Of a DNA stretch of 64,000 nt, positions 8,541-15,454 are shown one piece after another. The DNA comes from Pseudomonas syringae KCTC 12500. Its GTDB lineage: Bacteria > Pseudomonadota > Gammaproteobacteria > Pseudomonadales > Pseudomonadaceae. The notes under the pieces are model-generated. The model ran no database searches. It worked only from the letters and a program-made list of their open reading frames with translations, and had not been told where the DNA came from. The translations under genes were made by a program, and so were the position numbers. Position 1 is the first letter of the stretch, and each line of letters starts with the position of its first letter. Location: the NCBI RefSeq assembly GCF_000507185.2, contig NZ_AYTM02000002.1, forward strand, positions 829,501 to 893,500. Direction: 5' to 3'.

Positions 8541-9470
8541 TCATAAGGTGGGTAAATCAATATAAATAAAATGCGGGTGCTTCACCACCAATTCCGACCG
8601 ACTGGCACCAGAGTTATATTTAAAAGCACCATAAACAAACAGGTAGATTTTTTGGTCAGGATCAAAAGTATTCAGCTGATTTAGCAATGCACGACCCGCT
8701 GCTCCGACCTCAAAAACCTCTGAAGTTAGCACGACAACCTTCGGAGCTTGCCCGAGGGTTTTCTCTTGTAGAACTAAATAAAAATCTTTCCCGTCCTTAT
8801 CTACGAAAATGACGGGAGCAGTAAATATTTTAGTGCCCACTTTCCCAAGAAATTTAGTGCTATTGAGCTCAAACGAGTAAAAAGCAGAATCGTAGGTGCC
8901 TTCCGGGTTCCATGGCGCTTTCAAGGAACTCATTCTTCTGGATTGAGCAGTCATTTCCAACCACGCCTTGGCAAACCTCTCTACCATCTCTGAACGACCT
9001 TCACTGGCACCAAGGCCAGCCTTGGAGCGCCCGCCAACTCCTGATCCTGTCCGTTGGTCCTGGTTTGCAGAAGCAAGCGAGCTTCCAGATGAGTTCACCG
9101 CTGTACTTGATGGATCTACCCAAACCTGCGGAAAATCTTTTTTCACTGGATTCGCTTTTAGCTGCGAGGATGCGCTGGTAGTTGTTGTAGATGAGGGTTG
9201 GGGCTGTCTGTCGCACCCCTCAGGATGATGCCCCCTGAAGTGAGCAGAGGGTGAAATTTTTCTACCTGCTTTTTCCTTGTCTGGTATAACGATGCTTACC
9301 TTGACGCCACATGAAGGGTTAGCACATTTCACTTTAACAGCGTTATTGGCTGATGCAGATGTCTTGTATAACTCTTCTATCTGGTTTATTCCGACTAAAG
9401 CACCGACACTTCCAAGACTTGGATGATTTTCTGTCAATAACGCTTGTTCATGCATATGTGAAACCCCCAT
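8541..9470 (-). CDS. Unknown protein with zinc-finger-like N-terminus, hopAF1 islet
   Basis: I do not recognise this 309-residue protein. Three parts are visible. Residues 45-90 hold C49-x4-C54, H77, H81/H82 and C86, a plausible zinc site reminiscent of CoiA-like N-terminal domains (CxxxxC...HFRxHHPxxC). Residues 88-165 form a low-complexity Ser/Thr/Gln linker. Residues 165-309 look like a compact alpha/beta domain (FLGKVGTKIFTAPVIFVDKDGKDFYLVLQ). Base composition is clearly more A+T-rich than the core genes around it. No Hrp box precedes it. The ATG at 9468-9470 is used; a second ATG five codons in is possible. It occupies the place where the first duplicated unit should carry the 12072-13184 gene. 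An effector-like or defence role cannot be decided from sequence. Confidence 0.7.
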   Translation of the reverse strand: MGVSHMHEQALLTENHPSLGSVGALVGINQIEELYKTSASANNAVKVKCANPSCGVKVSIVIPDKEKAGRKISPSAHFRGHHPEGCDRQPQPSSTTTTSASSQLKANPVKKDFPQVWVDPSSTAVNSSGSSLASANQDQRTGSGVGGRSKAGLGASEGRSEMVERFAKAWLEMTAQSRRMSSLKAPWNPEGTYDSAFYSFELNSTKFLGKVGTKIFTAPVIFVDKDGKDFYLVLQEKTLGQAPKVVVLTSEVFEVGAAGRALLNQLNTFDPDQKIYLFVYGAFKYNSGASRSELVVKHPHFIYIDLPTL

Positions 9471-9527
9471 ATAAATTTATTCTATCCTCCATGACAATCA
9501 GCATGGAATTCAACCCTTAGCGATATT

Positions 9528-9556
9528 GAACAGGCCTCTATGCCTGTTCTCTTTTT
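9528..9556 (+). terminator. Orphan rho-independent terminator
   Basis: GAACAGGC/GCCTGTTC (9528-9535, 9542-9549) with a six-base loop is followed by TCTTTTT. An outer pair GAATTCAA/TTGAATTC (9507-9514, 9555-9562) could extend the stem. It terminates + strand transcription, but no + strand gene lies just upstream. It is probably left over from a lost gene. Confidence 0.75.
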
Positions 9557-9674
9557 GAATTCTAACGTATTGGCGGAGCACGAAACAGACTGGCGAGACC
9601 AGAGAGTTCTGACCGACCATCATTACAGCGATTATTGTGTGTTCTGTCATGAGGGGGTCGCTCCTTCTGAGCCG

Positions 9675-10302
9675 TAAATGCTTTAATCACGCCCCCCTCT
9701 TCGCTCAACGGGCCCGATGCTTTTATGGATATTCACTCGCTTTGGCTCAATACCCAGGAAATCTGGGACATGCTCGATCAGCACCCGTGGGTACGTACCG
9801 GGCTGGCGCCTGATGTCAGAGTCGTTCCGCAACTGGCGCGGCATGCATCAAGCGTAGCCTGTTCATCGACGCCAGCGGCGTGCGCTTCGTGCGTGACGAT
9901 GAAGAACAGCAACTCATGCAAATCCACCTGCTCACCGACTACATCGGCCGTAAACAGGCCGAATTGCTGGCATAGAACCAGGCACAAGGCAACGTCGCAC
10001 AAATGTCCGCCAACCGCCGCCGCATGACCAACATCGGCACCTTCCGCGCCTACGCCCTGGCGTACCTGAAAAGCCACGTCGACATCAACCCGAACATGAC
10101 CTGCATGGTTCGCCAGCTCGAACCCACCTCACAGGGCATCCCGCTGGAAATCTACTGCTTCACCCGCACCACGGTGTGGGTGGATTACGAGCGGATACAG
10201 GGGGATATTTTCGATTATCTGATTACGGTGATGCCGGAGTTCGGGTTGAATTTGTATCAGCAGCCTAGTGGGGCGGATATGCGGGTGGGGTTGAGGGGGG
10301 AG
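9675..10302 (+). pseudogene. Decayed duplicate of the mscS/ybdG gene at 13344-14654
   Basis: From about base 9675 the sequence matches the leader and coding region of the intact channel gene (from about 13294), and ends matching at 10302/14594. Three lesions are visible. A 653-bp internal deletion joins two CTGGCGC heptamers (13422 and 14075 in the intact gene; 9803-9809 here). A 20-bp deletion falls near 9846. A TGG-to-TAG change at about 9973-9975 stops the frame. All membrane segments and the pore are lost. The remaining codons are nearly identical to the intact copy, so the duplication looks fairly recent. It lies immediately before the hopAF1 promoter region. Confidence 0.92.
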
Positions 10303-10422
10303 ACTGTGAATCAAGCCAAAGCTGACTGGACGAGAGAGCGTTGAGGTTGGGATTTGAAGGTTCTTGGAATGGGGTAGTGATTCCATCGCTCCCCGCTCCC
10401 AGCTATCGTGATTTGGGGATAT

Positions 10423-10450
10423 GGAACCGCTGAAGAGTTTTAGCCACTCA
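10423..10450 (+). promoter_or_regulatory. Hrp box (HrpL-dependent promoter) for hopAF1
   Basis: GGAACC (10423-10428), a 15-base spacer and CCACTCA (10444-10450) match the HrpL promoter consensus GGAACC-N15/16-CCACNNA. The next + strand gene is hopAF1, whose ATG is 258 bases downstream. HrpL is the ECF sigma factor of the P. syringae type III system. Confidence 0.88.
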
Positions 10451-10708
10451 GTAGCTTTCTTTTTTGAGCTACACGCATGCACGTATCCAACTGCTCAGCA
10501 CATACGATCAAACATACCATTCAAACGTGTGCCGCCCGCTCGACATTGAGCAGTGTCGCAATCGAAATCCAAGCATCACATAACCAACAGAAAGCAAACT
10601 AGCGAATTCTATACATTAGACATGTGGGGCCTGGCAATGACCATACTAAGTTTTCGGTTATGTCGCTGCGCGCCTATCGCTTAATCCTACATCGAAGAGA
10701 GAACCGTC
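10451..10708 (+). other. Long untranslated leader of hopAF1
   Basis: The 258 bases between Hrp box and ATG hold no convincing open frame and no nearer Hrp box. They start with a perfect inverted repeat GTAGCT/AGCTAC (10451-10456, 10467-10472) around a T-rich loop, at about the expected transcription start. AGAGAGAA (10695-10702) just before the ATG can serve as a weak ribosome-binding site. Confidence 0.5.
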
Positions 10709-11563
10709 ATGGGACTATGTATTTCAAAACATTCTGGCAGCAGCTACAGCTACAGTGATAGCGACCGTTGGGAAGTGCCTGTAAACCCTTCAAATGCCAG
10801 GCCTGCTTCTAGTCATCAAACGGCATGTGCGAGCGATAGAGCCTCAGACGAGGTGGACGAACGTCCTGCAACATTTTCTCATTTTCAACTCGCGCGGTGC
10901 GGCGAAGATTATACTCTTAGCATGGTTTCTTTAGCAGCTTATCAAGCAGAAAGACGGCATCGCGGTAATTTAATAAAGGATCGTAGTCAATCCGCACTTC
11001 CCTGGGTGCAGGTATATCACTCTGAAACAGGCCTGGATTACAGTTTCCAGATTGACAGAACCACGACTGTCAAAGTGGCCGGATTCAACTACAATGTCCC
11101 CAATAATGGAGAGACTCGGCATTTATACAGTGCCGGCACGAGCCAGGTAAATATGCCTGTCATCACAGACAATATGAGTGCGTGCATTGCTGTCGCGTGT
11201 GCGGCGGAAAACGTAGATGCCGGTACGGGTGAACGTAGGCCGGGGGCGAAAGTTCGCGTATTCCATCTGTTCCCTTTTCGTCGCGAAGACCTTATGCCAA
11301 AACAAGTTTTAGCGTCCGTGCGCGATTATCTGCGGGATATTAAGGAACAGGGGCTAACAATGCGCGCAGCCCTGCATGGAGGAAATAGAGAGGGTGATTT
11401 CTCAGTCAGCACTGCGGAGGCATTGAAAAACCTGCTTGCTGCTGAAGGAATCCCGCTTGAATTCGACGAAACTTGTGCAAACCGAACATCTGAAACACTG
11501 CTTGGCGCCGTTATTCTTAATGACAACTCGACTCAATTCATAAAGCATTTGGTCGCTTTATGA
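10709..11563 (+). CDS. hopAF1: Type III effector HopAF1
   Basis: This 284-residue protein is HopAF1. The N-terminus MGLCISKHS carries Gly2 for myristoylation and Cys4 for palmitoylation, which direct the effector to the plant plasma membrane. A Ser/Asp-rich secretion region follows (residues 8-55). The CheD-like deamidase-superfamily core contains Asp154, Cys159 and His186, the positions of the reported catalytic Cys and His. HopAF1 is known to target plant methylthioadenosine nucleosidases in the Yang cycle and lower pathogen-induced ethylene. Codon use is A+T-richer than the flanks. It is framed by an mscS pseudogene and an IS3 remnant, consistent with horizontal gain. A Hrp box lies 258 bases upstream. 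Confidence 0.96.
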   Translation: MGLCISKHSGSSYSYSDSDRWEVPVNPSNARPASSHQTACASDRASDEVDERPATFSHFQLARCGEDYTLSMVSLAAYQAERRHRGNLIKDRSQSALPWVQVYHSETGLDYSFQIDRTTTVKVAGFNYNVPNNGETRHLYSAGTSQVNMPVITDNMSACIAVACAAENVDAGTGERRPGAKVRVFHLFPFRREDLMPKQVLASVRDYLRDIKEQGLTMRAALHGGNREGDFSVSTAEALKNLLAAEGIPLEFDETCANRTSETLLGAVILNDNSTQFIKHLVAL

Positions 11564-11639
11564 CACGATACTGCAGCTGTCGGCAGCGCTTCGATTTTGC
11601 CTGAACAGTTCCGTAGACGAACCCGCTTGGGGGGGAGCC

Positions 11640-11809
11640 CGACATCGCAAGCAATGGTCGTAGTAGCAAGAGCGAGGTGTCCTTTTTTAAACGGATTTCT
11701 CCCGCTCAAGACGGGCGATACGGGCTTCCAGTTCCTGGATTTTCTGCTGCTCTGGCGTTGAGGCCTCGCGCTTGAATTCAGCGAAGAAGGTACGGCATTG
11801 TTTGATCAT
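11640..11809 (-). mobile_element. Remnant of an IS3-family OrfA
   Basis: The minus strand encodes a basic/leucine-zipper-like end (TPEQQKIQELEARIARLEREK) followed by a TTTAAAAAAGG stretch. One base shift continues as VLKK, mirroring the OrfA C-terminus and A6G slippage site of IS3-group transposases. The frame starts abruptly and no OrfB follows. Only a fragment survives between hopAF1 and the right copy of the 61-bp repeat. Confidence 0.6.
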
Positions 11810-11991
11810 CAGACACCCCTGTCTGGCGATATTCTCGCCTAAATGAGTGTCCGGAATCATTAGACCACTACAAGGCGGATTGATATCAAGCCAGAGCTGA
11901 ATTTGGCATCTCATGAAGTTTCGCATACGAAATACAGTAGCAGCATGATTGGCATTGGCATGGCCCGGATCTGATGCAGCTGCATCTGAGT

Positions 11992-12052
11992 CGAACCGGC
12001 GACAGGCGTCGCCGGCGTTCAGTGCGTTTGTCGAGGCGGTGAGGTATCGGGG
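11992..12052 (+). repeat. 61-bp direct repeat (LysR 3' end), right copy
   Basis: Identical to 8402-8462. It encodes the last residues of the LysR protein (ending EAVRYRG) and reaches a TAG, 20 bases from the stop of the convergent 12072-13184 gene. This is probably the original LysR-to-XAC2610 junction, separated from the LysR gene by the 3.59-kb insertion or duplication. Confidence 0.9.
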
Positions 12053-12071
12053 CTAGCGCCCCGCCGCCTGA

Positions 12072-13184
12072 TTACTGCGCGGCTTTCAACGCATCCGCGA
12101 CCTTGTTCAGCGAACCTTGAGCGGGTTCGGCCAGCAGTTTCAGCTCGGTGGTTTTGCCACGCACCACCACTTGCATGGCGGTGGGCGCACCCTTTGCGTC
12201 ACCCAAGATCCGGTAAGCGGTGTCGCCGCGCACGAAGCTCAATACGTGACTGGTAGCGTCGTACTTCAGTTGCTCACCGTCAGCCTGGGGAAACAGCAGC
12301 CCGACCTGATTCTTGCTGTCCACGGCCGCGTAGAAGACCGGGCTTGCGTCCCCTGAACGGAACAACACAATGCGCTTGCCGGACGGCGCGAGCCTGAATG
12401 ACAGGAGAATCTCACGCTGCTGGTCTTCCTCCCAGACGATGCTGGTGGTGTGCGTCATCTTGCCATTCTGATTGCGACTGACTGTTTCAGTCGGCAGTCC
12501 CGACCCGCCGGTGTGGTCAAGGACCGTCTGCGTTTCCAGAACCGGCTCGCCATTACGGATGCTGTACGTAGACGTCTGGTGCCAGCAGCAACCGTCTTTG
12601 GTCATGGTCTCGATCTTGCGGGCTTTCTCATTCACGCTGAACAGGCCGCAGTTGTTTTGCGCCAGTTGGGTAAACGAATCGCTGTGCCGGAAACCATCGG
12701 CCGTGCCGAGAAATACCTGATACGAGGGGCCGTGATAGCAGCTGTTCTGCCCGTCCATCAAGGCCAGATCCTTGATGCCATCGAAGTTGAAATCCTGATA
12801 GATCAGTACGCTTTGTTCGCCATAGGGCAACTCGTGCACGTTGGTTTTGACCTTGCCGGTTTTCGGGTCAGTGCCGAGCACCAGTTCATCCGACTGCACG
12901 CGAATCAAGGCCGCACCGCTGGCCTTGTCGTACACGTTGATCACGCCGGGACGAAATACATCGTCCTTGGCGGAAATATCCAGCGTCGCACGGTATTTAT
13001 CGGAAAAGTCCTGCAGGGCGTAGTTCTCCCGGGGCGAGCCCGCGAACCCTGCTGCGTCCATTTCACCGTAGGTCGGTAACGCACCGGCGGCACTGACCAG
13101 TGTCGAAGAGGCCAGGCCGACCAGTACCCACAAGGCCTGCAACCCGAGACGTGACGCACAGCGTTGAACGATGGATAGGTGCAA
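12072..13184 (-). CDS. Exported XAC2610-like protein
   Basis: This 370-residue exported protein has a signal peptide ending near residue 33 (LVGLASSTLVSAAG). The centre has an FG-GAP/EF-hand-like segment (YQDFNFDGIKDLALMDGQ, about residues 129-146) followed by a cysteine-containing stretch (NSCYHG, NNCGLF, DGCCWH). This is the pattern I associate with XAC2610-family periplasmic proteins of unknown role. The C-terminal third is a second beta-rich domain. It sits between the right LysR 3' repeat and the intact mscS gene, so it belongs to the ancestral core order. The corresponding position in the left unit is taken by the unknown 309-residue gene. Confidence 0.75.
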   Translation of the reverse strand: MHLSIVQRCASRLGLQALWVLVGLASSTLVSAAGALPTYGEMDAAGFAGSPRENYALQDFSDKYRATLDISAKDDVFRPGVINVYDKASGAALIRVQSDELVLGTDPKTGKVKTNVHELPYGEQSVLIYQDFNFDGIKDLALMDGQNSCYHGPSYQVFLGTADGFRHSDSFTQLAQNNCGLFSVNEKARKIETMTKDGCCWHQTSTYSIRNGEPVLETQTVLDHTGGSGLPTETVSRNQNGKMTHTTSIVWEEDQQREILLSFRLAPSGKRIVLFRSGDASPVFYAAVDSKNQVGLLFPQADGEQLKYDATSHVLSFVRGDTAYRILGDAKGAPTAMQVVVRGKTTELKLLAEPAQGSLNKVADALKAAQ

Positions 13185-13343
13185 GACGCGACTCCTTTGA
13201 TAATGAGCGATGAGTTTACTTCAGCAATTGATACAATTTGAAATCATTGCCCATCGTGCACTTCGTGCTCACAGGCCGCCCCGTCCGACCCGGTAAATGT
13301 TCTAATCACGCCCCCCTCCTCGCTCAACGGGCCCGATGCTTTT

Positions 13344-14654
13344 ATGGATATTCACTCGCTTTGGCTCAGGACCCAGGAAATCTGGGACATGCTCGATCAG
13401 CACCCGTGGATACGTACCGGGCTGGCGCTGATCCTGTTGCTGACCGCCGCACTGGTGCTTGGCCGCGTGGCGCGCTTTCTGGTGCTGTATGCCGTGAGGA
13501 TGCTGGGCCGTCAGGCATCGCTGCACTGGATCAACGACTTTCGCCACAACAAGGTTTTCCATCGCCTGGCGCAAATGGTGCCGTCGCTGGTCATTCAATT
13601 CGGCCTGAACCTGGTCCCCGGGCTGAGCGCCACAGGCAAAAACGTCATCGGCAACCTGGCGATGGCCTTCACCATCCTGTTCATGACCCTGGCCATCGGC
13701 GCCCTGCTCAACGCCCTGCTGGACATCTACGCGCGCACCGAACACGCCCGCACGCGCTCCATCAAGGGTTACGTGCAGTTGTCGAAGATGATCCTGTACG
13801 TCTTCGCCGGGATCATCATCGTCGCCACCCTGATCGACCGTTCGCCCCTGCTACTGCTGTCCGGCCTCGGCGCCATGTCGGCGGTCATCCTGTTGGTCTA
13901 CAAAGATACCCTGCTCTCCTTCGTCGCCAGCGTGCAGCTGACCAGCAACGACATGCTGCGCGTCGGCGACTGGATCGAAATGCCGCAGGTCGGCGCAGAT
14001 GGCGACGTGGTGGACATCACCCTGCACACCGTCAAGGTGCAGAACTTCGACAAAACCATCGTCTCCATCCCGACCTGGCGCCTGATGTCAGAGTCGTTCC
14101 GCAACTGGCGCGGCATGCAGCAATCCGGCGGACGGCGCATCAAGCGCAGCCTGTTCATCGACGCCAGCGGCGTGCGCTTCGTGCGTGACGATGAAGAACA
14201 GCAACTCATGCAAATCCACCTGCTCACCGACTACATCGGCCGCAAACAGGCCGAATTGCTGGCCTGGAACCAGGCACAAGGCAACGTCGCACAAATGTCC
14301 GCCAACCGCCGACGCATGACCAACATCGGCACCTTCCGCGCCTACGCCCTGGCGTACCTGAAAAGCCACGTCGATATCAACCCGAACATGACCTGCATGG
14401 TTCGCCAGCTCGAACCCACCTCGCAGGGCATCCCGCTGGAAATCTACTGCTTCACCCGCACCACGGTGTGGGTGGATTACGAGCGGATACAGGGGGATAT
14501 TTTCGATTATCTGATTACGGTGATGCCGGAGTTCGGGTTGAGTTTGTATCAGCAGCCTAGTGGGGCGGATATGCGGGTGGGGTTGAGGGGGGAGTCGGCG
14601 CGGGTGGGGGCTACACCGTTGGTAGAGCCGTTTCCTACAAAACATTCAGGCTGA
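13344..14654 (+). CDS. YbdG-type mechanosensitive ion channel (MscS family)
   Basis: This 436-residue inner-membrane channel opens on membrane tension and releases solutes during hypo-osmotic shock. Several hydrophobic helices lie between residues 24 and 190. The pore-lining helix precedes the MscS beta domain (VYKDTLLSFVASVQLTSNDMLRVGDWIEMPQVGADGDVVDI, about 185-225). The longer C-terminal cytoplasmic domain (NIGTFRAYALAYLKSHVDI..., QGIPLEIYCFT) is that of YbdG rather than short MscS. The ATG at 13344 is conserved in the degenerate copy at 9725. The C-terminal tail beyond GLRGES is strain-variable in look. Confidence 0.92.
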   Translation: MDIHSLWLRTQEIWDMLDQHPWIRTGLALILLLTAALVLGRVARFLVLYAVRMLGRQASLHWINDFRHNKVFHRLAQMVPSLVIQFGLNLVPGLSATGKNVIGNLAMAFTILFMTLAIGALLNALLDIYARTEHARTRSIKGYVQLSKMILYVFAGIIIVATLIDRSPLLLLSGLGAMSAVILLVYKDTLLSFVASVQLTSNDMLRVGDWIEMPQVGADGDVVDITLHTVKVQNFDKTIVSIPTWRLMSESFRNWRGMQQSGGRRIKRSLFIDASGVRFVRDDEEQQLMQIHLLTDYIGRKQAELLAWNQAQGNVAQMSANRRRMTNIGTFRAYALAYLKSHVDINPNMTCMVRQLEPTSQGIPLEIYCFTRTTVWVDYERIQGDIFDYLITVMPEFGLSLYQQPSGADMRVGLRGESARVGATPLVEPFPTKHSG

Positions 14655-14716
14655 ACGGCGCAGACAATGCGTAACTGAAGGCCTAAGATAGATCCACCGC
14701 CAACAGGAGCTTGATC

Positions 14717-14908
14717 ATGAGCGCTCGAATTTCTCCAATCGTGTCGGAGTTTGAAACCGAGGAACAGGCCGCCAGCTACGACAAGTGGTTTCGTGCGCAG
14801 GTCCAGGCGTCAATCAATGATCCGGCACCCAATATTTCACACGATCAGGTCATGGCCGAGATGCGTGCGCTTCTAGAGTCTAAGCAGCCCCCGTCAGATG
14901 CTAGTTGA
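14717..14908 (+). CDS. Antitoxin, 'stability determinant' type
   Basis: This 63-residue protein (MSARISPIVSEFETEEQAASYDKWFRAQ...) matches the short antitoxins annotated as stability determinants that pair with ParE-like toxins. The middle (YDKWFRAQVQASINDP) is a basic helix suited to DNA binding. The end (HDQVMAEMRALLESKQ) is the toxin-binding segment. The start at 14717 is preceded by CAGGAGC. The toxin gene begins 11 bases before its stop, so the two are co-translated. Autoregulation of the pair is expected from the family. A decayed copy of its promoter and 3' part lies at 21066-21178. Confidence 0.8.
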   Translation: MSARISPIVSEFETEEQAASYDKWFRAQVQASINDPAPNISHDQVMAEMRALLESKQPPSDAS

Positions 14909-15179
14909 GTGGCGGCCGGCAGCACGAATGAACCTGAAGCAAATACTTTCCTACATCGCAGACAGAAATATACGAGCAGCCAGCGAACTGGGAATGGCAA
15001 TAGAAGTAGCCACTTCAGCCCTACCTCAACATCCTTACTTGTATCGCCATGGGCGAGTGCCTGGAACAAGGGAAATCGTTGTCCACCCTAATTATCTCGT
15101 TGTTTACAAAGTGACAGATCGGATCGAAGTTCTCGCTGTACTTCACGCCAGGCAAGCCTACCCTACCGACGCTGGGTAG
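14898..15179 (+). CDS. ParE/RelE-family toxin
   Basis: This 93-residue protein of the RelE/ParE fold has the ParE signature pattern: VEWRPAARMNLKQILSYIADRN at the N-terminus, then PYLYRHGRVPGTREIVVHPNYLVVYKV with the central arginines and the YxVxYxV strand, and VLAVLHARQAYP at the end. ParE toxins usually poison DNA gyrase and RelE toxins cleave mRNA. The ending HARQ.YP is closer to ParE. It overlaps the antitoxin gene by 11 bases. The protein is full length with no visible lesion, so the pair is probably active. Confidence 0.85.
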   Translation: MLVEWRPAARMNLKQILSYIADRNIRAASELGMAIEVATSALPQHPYLYRHGRVPGTREIVVHPNYLVVYKVTDRIEVLAVLHARQAYPTDAG

Positions 15180-15454
15180 ATCTTCGATTGAGGTGTTGGT
15201 GCTTATGTCGAATCAGAAAAGGCAATCGATTCTGCGGCAATAGCTACCTAATCAGTCCAGAAATACCGAACCGCCATCTGACTTTGCAGAAAACAACCCA
15301 TGCTGGAGTTGGTAATGTGTGCTCTCAGAACGCTGACGAATTCATGATAACCGAGCTAGCTGCGGGCTATGCTTGACGCCCTATGGTCTGTACAAATCAT
15401 CGTCATCAGAGCATCAAAAGCCATCCATAAAAAAATGACAAATTGGGGGTAAAG

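Noticed and set aside
13238..14188. 316-codon frame starting before the mscS gene
   Set aside because: It is out of frame with the channel, which has clear MscS domains, and its product is Arg/Pro/His-rich noise.
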